DNA from: [Pseudopropionibacterium] massiliense
GTDB lineage: Bacteria > Actinomycetota > Actinomycetes > Propionibacteriales > Propionibacteriaceae
Reading direction: 5' to 3'
DNA: 64,000 nt
NCBI RefSeq assembly: GCF_900607225.1
Contig: NZ_LR027842.1
Span: forward strand, 3,034,292 to 3,098,291
Numbering within the stretch: position 1 is the stretch's first letter; each line of letters starts with the position of its first letter. The translations under genes and the position numbers were made by a program. Positions 51,221-60,776 of the stretch are shown here, piece after piece. Under the pieces are notes generated by a model. It searched no databases and was not told the DNA's origin. It saw only the letters and a list, made by a program, of their open reading frames with translations.

Positions 51221-54200
51221 TCAGGTGTTCGGCTCCGACCACACCAGCTGCGCCAAGAAGTTTCCCGCGTCACGTGAGATCACCTGGGCGCGACCCGCAT
51301 CCAGCTTCATGGGCTTGATCCTGCCGATGATCGCACCCTCATCCGGACTGCCCGACATGAGAATGCCGGTCGTCCCCAAATCCCTCATCGCCTGAAGCAC
51401 CGGCTCGAAGGCCGCCCGGGAAGCACCACCCATACGACGAACCACCATGACGTGCAGGCCGACATCCTGGGCCTGCGCCATCAACGGCTGCAGCACCGCC
51501 ACCGGGTTGCGTCCCTGCAACGCCACCAGGTCGTAGTCGTCGACCAGGACCCAGGCCTCAGCACCCGTCCACCAGGAGCGGTCACGCAGCTGCTTCGACG
51601 TGACCTTGTCGTTCGGCATGCGCGTCTTCAGGTATTCGGCCAGGCCACCGAGGTTCTCCTCGGCCTCGTCCTTGTTCGTCATGTAGGCGGCAAGGTATTC
51701 CTCCGGCACCTGATCCAGCAACGAACGCCGGTAGTCCACCACGAAGATCTGCGCATCCTTCGGGCTGTGCGTGCGGACCACTTCCTGGGCGATCGAACGC
51801 AGGAATGTCGTCTTGCCCGCCTTCGCGTCGCCGAACAAGAACAGGTGGCTCTCCTGGCGGGGATGGAACATGAACGGGCCGAGGCGGGACTCCTCCACCC
51901 CCAGCACGAGCCCCTGAGCGGCGGCCGGCTGGTCCAACAGTTCCTTGACCGTGATCCGTCCGGGCAGCAGACGCAGCTTCGGCCCCGGCTTCGTGGCCTT
52001 CGCGATGGCTTCGAGGGTCGTCGCCACGCCCTTGCCGAGGGTCGAGGGATCGTGATCGCCGTCCGCGCGCGGCAGCGCCACCAGCACGTGGTGGGTTCCC
52101 ACCTCCTGACCGCGACCGGGACGCTCCAGGGGAACCGCTGCCGCCACCTTCCGGTTGAACTTCGTGTCACTGGCGTCGCCGAGCCGCAGCTCCAACCGCG
52201 ACCCGAGAGCATCCGCCACCTGCTGGCGGAAATCCGCCCACCGGTTGGAGGCCACCATCACGTGCACCCCGAACGACAGGGCACGCGCCATCATCGCCAT
52301 CACGCGCATGTCCAGACCCTCGATATCGGTCTTCATGGCTGCCCACCCGTCGATCACGAGGAACACGTCACCGTAGCCGTCGTCGAACCGTCCCTCGGCC
52401 CGACCCTGGCGGTAGGTGTCCATCGAGTCGATGCGATTCGCACGGAAATACTTCTCGCGATCGTTCATGATGCCCTCGATCTCGGCCATCATCCGGTTGA
52501 TCACGTCCGGGCGGTCACGGGTCGCGACGCCCGCTATGTGGGCCGCACCCTCGAAGGGCGTGAAGGTACCGCCGCCCAGATCCAGGACGTAGAACTGCAC
52601 CTCTTGTGGGGTGTGCACCAGACTGAGTGCCATCACCACCGATCTCAGGGTCGTCGACTTGCCCGTCAACGGTCCACCGACCACGGCGAAATGACCGTTG
52701 GCGCCGGAGAAGTCGAACTCCAGGACGTCGCGGCGCTGCTCCAGGGGAAGGTCCACGATTCCGACCGGGATGCACAACGGCCCGCGGGCACGCCACGCGG
52801 GGGAGATCAACCCCACGTCCGGGACCACCGTGAGATCCTGCATCATCGAGTCCATCGTGTCCGACACGTCCAGCGGCGGCAGCCACACCTGATGGGCCGG
52901 CATCCCCTTGCCCTTCATCCGGGCAACGGCGATGTCCATCTGGGTCATGTCCTCCCACATCTCGTCGCCGGGTTTCACGACGGGACCGCTGGCGACGGGT
53001 TCCTCCGCGGGTTCCTCCTCCTTCGCGACCGGCTCGGTCGTGAAGGGCAGGATCTTGACCGGAACCGCGCTCCCTCCCTCCCGGGCCACGACCTCCGCCT
53101 TGCGGGTGGGCGGCGGGGCCGCCACGTAGGATGCGCGGAAACGAATCATCTGATCGGTACCGGGTTTCAGGTAACCGACGCCGGGGTAGGCCGGCAGTTC
53201 GTAGGCGTCGGGAACCCCCAGGACGTCACGCGACTCGCTCGCGGAGAAGGTTCGCAGACCGATCCGGTAGGACAGGTGCGAGTCCAGGCCCTTCAGACGT
53301 CCCGCTTCCAAGCGCTGCGAGGACAGCAGCAGATGGATCGACATCGAGCGTCCCAGACGACCGATCGCGACGAACAGATCCACGAACTCGGGTTTCGCGC
53401 TCAGCAGCTCCGAGAACTCGTCGAGGATCAGGAAGAGCGCGGGCATGGGCGGGAAGTCGTGCTTTCCCGCGATCCGATCCGCCTCGTAGTCGGTGACGTT
53501 GGCGTAGTTTCCCGCATCACGCAGCACCTCCTGTCTGCGCACCATCTCACCGCGCAGGGCGTCCTGCATACGGTCCACCAGGGACAGTTCCGACTCCAGG
53601 TTCGAGATCATGGCCGAGACGTGGGGCAGATCCGACATTCCCGCGAAGGTTGCGCCGCCCTTGAAGTCGACCAGGACGAAGTTCAGCTGTTCCGGCGAAT
53701 GCGTCAACGCCATCGCCAGCACCAGCGTTCGCAGCACCTCGGACTTGCCGGAACCGGTCGCACCGACCAGCAGACCGTGCGGCCCCATGCCCTGCTGCGC
53801 CGATTCCTTGATGTCGAGGGCGACCGGCACGCCCTCGGGGGTCACCCCGAAGGGAACCTTCAACCGATCGCGGCCCTCACGTCTCTTCCACTGCCTGTCC
53901 GGGTCGAAGTCACGAATGTCGCCACACCCCAGCAGCTCCGTCAGGTCCTGGGAACGTTTCGGATCGGACTTGCCCACCGGGGACTCCGCCTCGGGGCGTT
54001 CCTCGTCGGCCCACGGTGCCATGCGACGCGCGACCGCCTCGGCCTGGGCCTCCCCCATGACGTCCGGGGTGGCGATGATGGGTTTCTGGTCGAGGAGCAA
54101 CAGCTCCATCTGCCCGCGGTCCCCGTCCTTCCCGGGGTGCAGGATCATGCGCAGGGTCGAGCGGGAGGTCATCGGCCCCCAGGACGTCATGGTCCGCACG

Positions 54201-55213
54201 ACCGTCACGCCCTCGGTCCCCCCGAAGCCCCCGAGGGTGCTGTTGACCGGCAGGTCCACGCCGTCGAGGATCAGGAAGAGATGCGGCCACGTCGTCGCCT
54301 CCGAACGTGCCCGGAACGCGCCACGATCCGTGAACTCCTCGCCGAGCACCTCCTCCAGTTCACCGGGGCCGGTGACCACCATGCGGGCCGGCCCCAGGGC
54401 ATCGCTGACCTGCGTGGAACGGGCGTGGGGAAGCCACTTGACCCATTCCCAGTGCTTCCTGTCCTCCTCGGAGCACATGACCGCGACGCGCAGGGCCTGC
54501 GGGGAGGCGAAGGTCGTCATGTGCATGAGCATGGCCCGCACCTGCGAGCGTGTCGCGTCGACGGGGCCGGCGACGTCGACGTGACTGAAGTCACCGAGCA
54601 TGACCCCGAAGGGCATCTCGTCGACCATGGAGTGCGAGTCGATGAACCGCCGCATCGCGGAGTGGCACACCACGTCGGGCTTGGCGAGGGGGGCGATCTC
54701 CGGTTCGATGAGTTCCATCGCCAGCGACTGCGAAGAGGTACCCAGCCGCACCTGCATGGCCATCATGTCGCCCATTTCCCGTTCCCACAGGCGGGTGCCC
54801 TCCTGGGCTATCAGCACCAGAGCGTCCGGCGAGGGCAGGTGCCAGCCGATGTAGGCGCGCTGCTTACGGGTCACGACCCGCACGGTCGTGCGGGTCTCGC
54901 TCAGATAGGTCAGGTACTCGCGGCGCAGGGTGTCGATCTTCTGCCGGTGCCCGGAGACCTGACGGTAGATGTTGAACCCCACCATCGACAGCATGGCGAC
55001 GATCATGCCGCCGCCCATGAGCAGCATCCGGGTGTTGTTTCCCTGGGACATCGCCATGAACACCATGACGCCCATCGAACCCATCATCGGGATGACGGTC
55101 ATCAGGACGTTTCCCATGCCCGCGGCCTCGGGCTGATCGGGGGGAGCCTGGATGTCAATCTGTCCGGTGGGGAGATCAGGGGCCTTAGCCTCGCTCTGCT
55201 TGGTCTGGGCCAT
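51221..55213 (-). CDS. eccC: Type VII secretion ATPase EccC
   Basis: A 1330-residue FtsK/SpoIIIE-type motor that recognises ESX substrates and drives export. Two hydrophobic segments near residues 35-85 anchor it. Three ATPase domains follow: Walker A VGATGSGKSE near 484 with Walker B FVLVDFKGGATF, GGPLTGKSTT near 851 with FYVLDLGGGTF, and GDAKAGKTTF near 1131 with IFVVDYRR. This is the full single-chain form. The ATG at 55213 is chosen over a TTG two codons earlier. It is divergent from the eccD-like gene at 55378, with a 164-base shared promoter region. Confidence 0.97.
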   Translation of the reverse strand: MAQTKQSEAKAPDLPTGQIDIQAPPDQPEAAGMGNVLMTVIPMMGSMGVMVFMAMSQGNNTRMLLMGGGMIVAMLSMVGFNIYRQVSGHRQKIDTLRREYLTYLSETRTTVRVVTRKQRAYIGWHLPSPDALVLIAQEGTRLWEREMGDMMAMQVRLGTSSQSLAMELIEPEIAPLAKPDVVCHSAMRRFIDSHSMVDEMPFGVMLGDFSHVDVAGPVDATRSQVRAMLMHMTTFASPQALRVAVMCSEEDRKHWEWVKWLPHARSTQVSDALGPARMVVTGPGELEEVLGEEFTDRGAFRARSEATTWPHLFLILDGVDLPVNSTLGGFGGTEGVTVVRTMTSWGPMTSRSTLRMILHPGKDGDRGQMELLLLDQKPIIATPDVMGEAQAEAVARRMAPWADEERPEAESPVGKSDPKRSQDLTELLGCGDIRDFDPDRQWKRREGRDRLKVPFGVTPEGVPVALDIKESAQQGMGPHGLLVGATGSGKSEVLRTLVLAMALTHSPEQLNFVLVDFKGGATFAGMSDLPHVSAMISNLESELSLVDRMQDALRGEMVRRQEVLRDAGNYANVTDYEADRIAGKHDFPPMPALFLILDEFSELLSAKPEFVDLFVAIGRLGRSMSIHLLLSSQRLEAGRLKGLDSHLSYRIGLRTFSASESRDVLGVPDAYELPAYPGVGYLKPGTDQMIRFRASYVAAPPPTRKAEVVAREGGSAVPVKILPFTTEPVAKEEEPAEEPVASGPVVKPGDEMWEDMTQMDIAVARMKGKGMPAHQVWLPPLDVSDTMDSMMQDLTVVPDVGLISPAWRARGPLCIPVGIVDLPLEQRRDVLEFDFSGANGHFAVVGGPLTGKSTTLRSVVMALSLVHTPQEVQFYVLDLGGGTFTPFEGAAHIAGVATRDRPDVINRMMAEIEGIMNDREKYFRANRIDSMDTYRQGRAEGRFDDGYGDVFLVIDGWAAMKTDIEGLDMRVMAMMARALSFGVHVMVASNRWADFRQQVADALGSRLELRLGDASDTKFNRKVAAAVPLERPGRGQEVGTHHVLVALPRADGDHDPSTLGKGVATTLEAIAKATKPGPKLRLLPGRITVKELLDQPAAAQGLVLGVEESRLGPFMFHPRQESHLFLFGDAKAGKTTFLRSIAQEVVRTHSPKDAQIFVVDYRRSLLDQVPEEYLAAYMTNKDEAEENLGGLAEYLKTRMPNDKVTSKQLRDRSWWTGAEAWVLVDDYDLVALQGRNPVAVLQPLMAQAQDVGLHVMVVRRMGGASRAAFEPVLQAMRDLGTTGILMSGSPDEGAIIGRIKPMKLDAGRAQVISRDAGNFLAQLVWSEPNT

Positions 55214-55377
55214 TCCCAAAGTACTCCCCGTCTCGTGTGGTTGCGCCGTGTGGTCTGGTCACGTCGTATGGTCTAGGTACCGTCGAAGCCAACGCCCATA
55301 CTATCGTCATACGATGGGTCACACTTCTGGCCCAGTCGCACGGATACAGATATCGGCCCAGCACCATGGAGGAACGC

Positions 55378-56712
55378 ATGTCCACGCCTCTCGCGTCGAC
55401 CACGGTCCTGCACGGCGCGTCCAAGCGCGATGTCGCGGTCCCGGTCGGTACGACCGTGGCCGCTCTGATGCGCATGCTGGAGATCGATCCGACAGCCATG
55501 AACCTCGCCCACCCCGACGGCACCCCGGTGGGACTGGAACAGGTCATAGGCCCCGATCTGCCGTCCGGTGCCGTCCTGACCCTGAGCGGCAGCGTCGAGA
55601 GCGCCAACGTCGCCAAACAGGTCGCCACCCGCGCCGCCTCCCCTTGGCTGCGCCCCACCCTGGTTCTCGTCGTGTTCCTCGCCCTGACGACGGGCATCGA
55701 GGTGGCATGCCTGATCGGCCCCGCCCTGGGATGGTGGTCCGTACCGGTGGCCCTGAGGGTGACGGCAGCCGTGATCTGCGCGGTGTTGGTGGGTGGGTCG
55801 CTGCGATGGTGGCGGCTCCGCAGCACAGCCCCCGGCCTCCTGGCCGCCACGACGCTGATCGGCGTCTGTGGAACAGCCGCCCTGCCGCCTTCCACGGTTT
55901 TCCTCTCACAGTTGGCGGTGGCGACGACCACGTGGACGGCGCTGATGGCGGCGCTGTGCATCTGGTTGCTCGACAGGTCGGCCCTCAGCGCGACGCTGGC
56001 AGCCGTGTGGGGCATGGTCAGTCTCCTGACATCGCTCATCATCATGTGGGACATCCCCGTCATCATGGTCGCGTCCCTGGTCATGGCGGTGGCCACGATC
56101 GCGGTCTCGACCATCCCGACCTTCGCTTTCCGCATCCCGGAGACCCAGTTGCTGGACCTGCCCACCGTGACCACCTCCGCCCCGACCGTGCGGGCCCCGC
56201 AGGTCGCGCCGCCCTCACCCATCACCGTCGGAAGGGTCCGTCGCTCGATCAGCGAGGCCACGGCCCGTGATCAGCTGCTGCTCATCGTGTGCTGCGGCGC
56301 CGTCGGTCTGACCGCCTTCCCCGCCTCGCGCACGATGGGCGCCGACCAGTGGGCCGGGATCATCGGCACCGTCATGATGGTCACCGCCTTCCTGAGCATG
56401 GCGTTGGTGCCCCGCGCCCGGCGCGACCGGCTGGGGCGGATCCTGCCTCGGGTCAGTGCCCTGCTGATCGCCATCGCCGCCCTGACCACGCCCAGCACAT
56501 CCCAGGCCCTGGGCCCGCAGATCACCGCCCTGGTCCTGACCGTCACGGCGGCGACACTCAGCATCGCCACCACGGCTCTCGCCAGGGCCCGTCCCTCCGC
56601 GCTGATCGGACGCATGGCCGACATCACGCAGACGTTCTCCGTGTTTCTCCTCCTACCGACAGCCGTCTACGCCGCCGGGCTGTTCGACCTCGTCCGACAG
56701 ATGGCATCATGA
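55378..56712 (+). CDS. EccD-like type VII membrane protein (first of two)
   Basis: A 444-residue protein. The first 80 or so residues form a YukD-like ubiquitin-fold domain (LHGASKRDVAVPVGTTVAALM), followed by about 11 hydrophobic segments, the EccD layout. GGAGGA five bases upstream fixes the ATG at 55378. It overlaps the RDD-FHA gene by four bases (ATGA). A second EccD-like gene lies at 59463; one may build the channel and the other be specialised. The N-terminal domains are divergent in sequence, so this is not a recent duplication. Confidence 0.85.
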   Translation: MSTPLASTTVLHGASKRDVAVPVGTTVAALMRMLEIDPTAMNLAHPDGTPVGLEQVIGPDLPSGAVLTLSGSVESANVAKQVATRAASPWLRPTLVLVVFLALTTGIEVACLIGPALGWWSVPVALRVTAAVICAVLVGGSLRWWRLRSTAPGLLAATTLIGVCGTAALPPSTVFLSQLAVATTTWTALMAALCIWLLDRSALSATLAAVWGMVSLLTSLIIMWDIPVIMVASLVMAVATIAVSTIPTFAFRIPETQLLDLPTVTTSAPTVRAPQVAPPSPITVGRVRRSISEATARDQLLLIVCCGAVGLTAFPASRTMGADQWAGIIGTVMMVTAFLSMALVPRARRDRLGRILPRVSALLIAIAALTTPSTSQALGPQITALVLTVTAATLSIATTALARARPSALIGRMADITQTFSVFLLLPTAVYAAGLFDLVRQMAS

Positions 56713-58409
56713 CCCAGACCCTTCCTGCCCAGCACCTCCCCCAGACCGGGTTCCCCTCACCCGGGCCAGCAGGTCTCCCGACCACGACGCCCTCGGGCCC
56801 CACCGGGGTTCTCGCTCCTGCCAGTGGCGTGAAGTGCGCGTGCGTCTACCTGACGGACGCGTTGTGTCTCGCAGCCGTCGCCGCCCTGGTCTGGCTGCTG
56901 CTTCCCTCGCCGATCATGATCGGTATCGTCGTGCTCCAGATGGCGGTGGTGTTCAGTCTGCTCCGCGCCCGCACGGGTCGCACGCCCGGGGCCCTGCTCG
57001 CCCACACCGCGGCCGTCGCCGACGGCACCTCCCGGGCACCCGGTCTGAAGCGTCAATTGATTCGCTCGGTGCTGATGACCCTGCTCCACCTCACCGTGGT
57101 GGGTCCCCTGCTCAGCATCCTGCTGGGTCGCGACGGCCGGGACTGGGTGGACCGCGTCTCCGGCACTGCATCGGCGGATCTGCGCAAGCCCGCGGCGTCG
57201 GAGGAGCGGGCGCAGGCCCAGGGCGCCTTCTCGGCACCCGGAGATTTCGCCGCCGCACCGGCCCTCGCGCCCGCGCAGGGCGACGCCGTCGCGAACCAGT
57301 CCTTCACCAACCCGACCTCCCCGTTCCCGCAGAGCGCACCCTCCGCGAACCCCGTGGCACCACCGAACACGACACCGTGGTCCTGGACGGGAACCCCCCG
57401 GACGCAGGAACCCCCCGTACCATCAGCATTCCCCGCACAGGGGTCCTGGGAACAGCCGAGTTCTGCCCAATCAGCTCCTCACATGTCCACCGGCCAGGGC
57501 TACAACGCCGCTGCAGCACCGCAGACACCCTGGGGGCAGCAGGCCCCCCAGATCCCCACCTCCGCGCCACAACCCTGGGGCCAGCCGGTGCCCCAGATGC
57601 CAGCCGGACACACCGGTTACGACTCGGCGGCGTCGCAGGGGTTCCAGAGCCGGCCCGGTGCTCCCCAGCCGCCTGTCTGGCGCAGCAGCGCGGTGCCTCC
57701 GGAAACCCCACGTATGGCATCCACCGGGCAGGGAACCCAACCCGCGCAACCCCACCCAGGTCCGCCTCAGGCGCCGATCGGTGGCCGTGGCCCCGCCAAC
57801 ACGGGAAGCGCACACGCCACCGCGGCCCCGCAGTCCGGCCGAGGGGATGCCGTCAACCGCGACCCCATGGATGCGCGCCACACCAACCAAGGTCTCCCGG
57901 CACCGGCAACCCCCGGTATCGCCGCTTCCCCTTCCAGACCCCGGGACGTCACGCCCCCGCCCGAGAACCGTCATCCCTCGGGTCCACGCCGCGCCGCCGC
58001 CCAGGCCCCCGACATCACCCTCCGCCACTCCGCCAAGGGCCCCCAGCACTCCGCCGCCTCGCCAGCAAGTGCCGTCACGCCCGAGCCCGTGGCATGGCTG
58101 GTGATCGACTCGGGGCAGCGGGAGAAGATCGACGCCGTCCTGGTGCTCGGTCGCGACCCCGGCAACGCCGCCACGGGGGAACGGCTGGTCGCCGTCCCCG
58201 ACCCCACCCACTCGCTTTCACGCACCCACATGCGCGTCGGGGTCACCAGCACGGGCCCCTGGGTGGAGGACGCCTTCTCCACCAACGGGATCGTGATCCG
58301 CACGCCGGAGAACATGGTGACCCGCCTGGAAAGCGGCAAACGCACCCCGATCGCGTTCGGCACGACCCTCATCCTGGGGGAGCGGACGATGAAAATCATG
58401 AACGAGTGA
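56709..58409 (+). CDS. RDD-domain membrane protein with C-terminal FHA domain
   Basis: A 566-residue fusion. Residues 40-150 hold an RDD-type membrane domain (VYLTDALCLAAVAALVWLLL, then RTGRTPGALLA and GLKRQLIRSVLMTLLHL). A disordered Pro/Gln/Ser/Ala linker of about 290 residues follows. The last 100 residues form an FHA domain (LVLGRDPGN, HSLSRTHMRVGV, VEDAFSTNGIVI). FHA domains bind phosphothreonine, suggesting Ser/Thr-kinase control of the ESX apparatus. It is translated with the eccD-like gene. Confidence 0.88.
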   Translation: MTQTLPAQHLPQTGFPSPGPAGLPTTTPSGPTGVLAPASGVKCACVYLTDALCLAAVAALVWLLLPSPIMIGIVVLQMAVVFSLLRARTGRTPGALLAHTAAVADGTSRAPGLKRQLIRSVLMTLLHLTVVGPLLSILLGRDGRDWVDRVSGTASADLRKPAASEERAQAQGAFSAPGDFAAAPALAPAQGDAVANQSFTNPTSPFPQSAPSANPVAPPNTTPWSWTGTPRTQEPPVPSAFPAQGSWEQPSSAQSAPHMSTGQGYNAAAAPQTPWGQQAPQIPTSAPQPWGQPVPQMPAGHTGYDSAASQGFQSRPGAPQPPVWRSSAVPPETPRMASTGQGTQPAQPHPGPPQAPIGGRGPANTGSAHATAAPQSGRGDAVNRDPMDARHTNQGLPAPATPGIAASPSRPRDVTPPPENRHPSGPRRAAAQAPDITLRHSAKGPQHSAASPASAVTPEPVAWLVIDSGQREKIDAVLVLGRDPGNAATGERLVAVPDPTHSLSRTHMRVGVTSTGPWVEDAFSTNGIVIRTPENMVTRLESGKRTPIAFGTTLILGERTMKIMNE

Positions 58410-58564
58410 GCAGGTTCACGCCCCGACGCCCGTCCCGGCTGCAGGATGCGAGATTCCCCGAGAGGGACGCTGCCATGACCAGCGGGACCAGACGCCGTTT
58501 CCTCGCCCTTGGCCCCTTGCGGCCCCCGCCCTCGTGGCGAGCGACCGCGCGGAAACACGAAAAT

Positions 58565-58590
58565 GGGGCAGGAGCCCTGGCCCCTGCCCC
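58565..58590. terminator. Hairpin between convergent genes
   Basis: GGGGCAGG at 58565 pairs with CCTGCCCC ending at 58590, just downstream of esxA on the minus strand and 155 bases after the FHA gene on the plus strand. The gap 58410-58602 holds nothing else. Confidence 0.6.
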
Positions 58591-58602
58591 ACCTCTCAGC
58601 GG

Positions 58603-58896
58603 TCAGCCCTCGAAACGGCTGGCGTTCCTTGCCTCGGTGTTCTGGTACTGGACACCGGCATCCCCGACCTTCGCGTGCAGTTCCTGAAGGATGCTGTGCA
58701 TGTCAGCCATCTTCTGGTCCCACTTGGCCTTGGAGTTCTGGTAGGCCTGCTGCGCCTGGCCGTCCCAGCTGCCGTACAGCTTCTTGACCTCGCTGTCGAG
58801 GGTGTCCAAGGAGCTCTGAATCTTGTTCGACTCGTTCTGAACGTCAGTGGCGAGCTGCTGGATGACGGAAAAAGATACCTTGATGTCTTCGCTCAT
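58603..58896 (-). CDS. WXG100 protein EsxA-like
   Basis: A 97-residue ESX substrate with the standard helix-WXG-helix layout: VIQQLATDVQNESNKIQSSL, then GSWDGQAQQAYQ (W-x-G at about 43-45), then a second helix ending in VGDAGVQYQNTEARNASRF, which resembles the YxxxD/E export signal. It is the second gene of a pair with 58928 and should form a heterodimer with that product before export. AGGAGA lies upstream of the ATG. Confidence 0.92.
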   Translation of the reverse strand: MSEDIKVSFSVIQQLATDVQNESNKIQSSLDTLDSEVKKLYGSWDGQAQQAYQNSKAKWDQKMADMHSILQELHAKVGDAGVQYQNTEARNASRFEG

Positions 58897-58927
58897 TGTG
58901 TTGTCTCCTCTGCTCCGGAAAGATCAA

Positions 58928-59242
58928 TCAGCCCATGCGGGACGCGATGCCCTGGAAGGTCGACTGATGCTCATCCTCAGCCGCGTTGTAGTCGGTCTGC
59001 GTGGAGCGCAGATTGGCCTCAAAGTTGTTCAGCTCGTTGTTGACCGCCTCAGCGGATTCCCGCCAGCGAGCGACTGTCTCAAGCATCGCCCTGGATGCGG
59101 GGCTCTCCCAGCCACCACGCACGGCCTGCGCGGACGAATCGACTGCGCTGATGCTTGACTGCACTTCGTTACGAGCCGTCGCACTGGCGTCGGCGCCAGC
59201 AAGAATTGCGCCTGCACCTGCGCTATACGAGTTAGTTGACAT
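58928..59242 (-). CDS. WXG100 protein EsxB-like
   Basis: A 104-residue partner of the EsxA-like protein: helix one from ASATARNEVQSSISAVDSSA, motif VRGGWESPASRAML (W-x-S/P in place of W-x-G), helix two NNELNNFEANLRSTQTDYNAAE, with YNAAE as a candidate YxxxE secretion signal. GGAGG lies six bases before the ATG at 59242. The pair is flanked on both sides by genes for the secretion machine. Confidence 0.87.
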   Translation of the reverse strand: MSTNSYSAGAGAILAGADASATARNEVQSSISAVDSSAQAVRGGWESPASRAMLETVARWRESAEAVNNELNNFEANLRSTQTDYNAAEDEHQSTFQGIASRMG

Positions 59243-59403
59243 GTACATCCTCCAGTGAGATGGGTAGCGGTGCGACCGAGCAAGTTCTGCCGCAGCCGTC
59301 GATGACAGCAAAACTGTACTGCACATCCGGGTCAGGTACCCCGGGCGGTCCTGTGGGACACGGCGTCGCCCCCGGAGGAAGTAACCTTGACCGCGGACCT
59401 CGT

Positions 59404-59447
59404 TCCAGTGCCCACACGACCAACCCCAGCTCCAGTGCCCACACGAC
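59404..59447. repeat. Short direct repeat upstream of the second eccD
   Basis: TCCAGTGCCCACACGAC occurs at 59404-59420 and 59431-59447, period 27 bases, just upstream of the eccD ribosome site. It could be a tandem operator for the eccD-eccB-mycP operon or a small duplication. Confidence 0.6.
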
Positions 59448-59462
59448 AGACAGAGGAACCCG

Positions 59463-60776
59463 ATGCCTTCAACCGGAAGCTCCAGCGCCGGAGCCCTCAT
59501 GCCAGTTTCACTGGCCATGGACGGCAGCACCGTCGACATGTCGATCCCACCCAATGTCGCACTCGCCGAGCTGGTCCCCGCCATGGTCAAGGCTCTGGGA
59601 CCGCTGGATCCCGGGACCGCCACGAAGGGTTTCACGGTTCGCACGTCCGACGGCCACGCCCTGAACCAGTCGAGGACGCTGCCCGATCAGGAGGTGCGTC
59701 CCGGCGCCGTCCTCACGATCGAACCAATGGGCACCAACGCCCAGGACCAACGATACGACGACCTCATCGAGGCCGTCGGAACCGCGGTGGCCGACAACTC
59801 GACCCCCTGGAAGAAAACCAATTCGGTCCAGCTCTCGGCACACGCCTCGGCCGCTCTGGTACTGCTCGCGGCCCTGCTCCTGGTCACCGGAACCCGTGAA
59901 CCGGTCCTGACGGCGGCGGTCGGCGTCAGCGGAGCCCTCCTGACCACCCTGGCCACCGCGGTCGTGGCGCGGATGCCGAATCGTCCCGGGGCGCTCTCCC
60001 TGGGGCACACCACGCCCATCCTGATCGCCTGCGCCGCCTTCGCGATCACCCCCGGGGACTGGTCCACGCTTCCCCTGGCAACGGCCGGGGCGGGTCTGCT
60101 TGTCGGCGCAGCAGCCCTTCTCGTGCTTCCCTCGGACCTGAGCATCTCCATGACGGCCCCCATGGCGGCAGGCGTCTCCTTCTGCCTCGCCGGTCTCCTG
60201 GTGTACTCCATGAACCTGCGCCCCGAGCGCGCGGCCAGCCTGGTCATGGCTCTTCTGGTCGTGGTCACGCTCAGCGCCCCCTGGGTCGCCCTGGCACGGT
60301 TGCCCGTCACCATCAACACGGACGGGGAGGACGAGAAGATCGATCCGGCGCAGGTGTACTCCCACGTCGGCGGCGCCCGCGTGCTGGTCATCTCCCTGAA
60401 AGCCGGCTGCTCCGCGGCCATGCTGGTCCTGTCGCCGATGCTCACCACCTCGCCCACCGCCGTCGCCCTGCTGGCCTGCGTCGGTGTGGCTCTGATGCTC
60501 TCCACCCGGTCGCTGCGTTCACCGGTGGAGGTGCTCATCGGTGTGCTCACGGGCATGTTCCTGACAGTTTTCGCCGCCGTCTCCACCACGAGGGTCGTTC
60601 CCTCGGCCCTGCCCTGGACCCTCGGCGCGATCATCCTGGCCGCGGTCCTGCTGCTGGCGACCAACGTGGTGTCGCAGAAGCTGCGTCCCTGGCTGACCCG
60701 GCTGGCGGATGCGGCAGGGATCCTGGCGCTGTTGGCGATCCTGCCGCTGACCGCTCTGGTCTGGGGAGTTCTCTGA
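59463..60776 (+). CDS. eccD: Type VII secretion membrane protein EccD
   Basis: A 437-residue EccD: a ubiquitin-like N-terminal domain (AMDGSTVDMSIPPNVALAEL, LPDQEVRPGAVLTIE) followed from residue about 120 by 11 hydrophobic segments forming the membrane vestibule. GAGGAA precedes the ATG. It is joined to eccB by a TGATG overlap and so is part of the core eccD-eccB-mycP operon. I take it as the main EccD because of that linkage. Confidence 0.92.
   Translation: MPSTGSSSAGALMPVSLAMDGSTVDMSIPPNVALAELVPAMVKALGPLDPGTATKGFTVRTSDGHALNQSRTLPDQEVRPGAVLTIEPMGTNAQDQRYDDLIEAVGTAVADNSTPWKKTNSVQLSAHASAALVLLAALLLVTGTREPVLTAAVGVSGALLTTLATAVVARMPNRPGALSLGHTTPILIACAAFAITPGDWSTLPLATAGAGLLVGAAALLVLPSDLSISMTAPMAAGVSFCLAGLLVYSMNLRPERAASLVMALLVVVTLSAPWVALARLPVTINTDGEDEKIDPAQVYSHVGGARVLVISLKAGCSAAMLVLSPMLTTSPTAVALLACVGVALMLSTRSLRSPVEVLIGVLTGMFLTVFAAVSTTRVVPSALPWTLGAIILAAVLLLATNVVSQKLRPWLTRLADAAGILALLAILPLTALVWGVL

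Noticed and set aside
51452..55276. A 1274-codon open frame antisense to eccC
   Set aside because: It mirrors a clearly real gene, has low-complexity His/Arg/Gly-rich composition and no domain. Long antisense frames are expected in GC-rich coding DNA.
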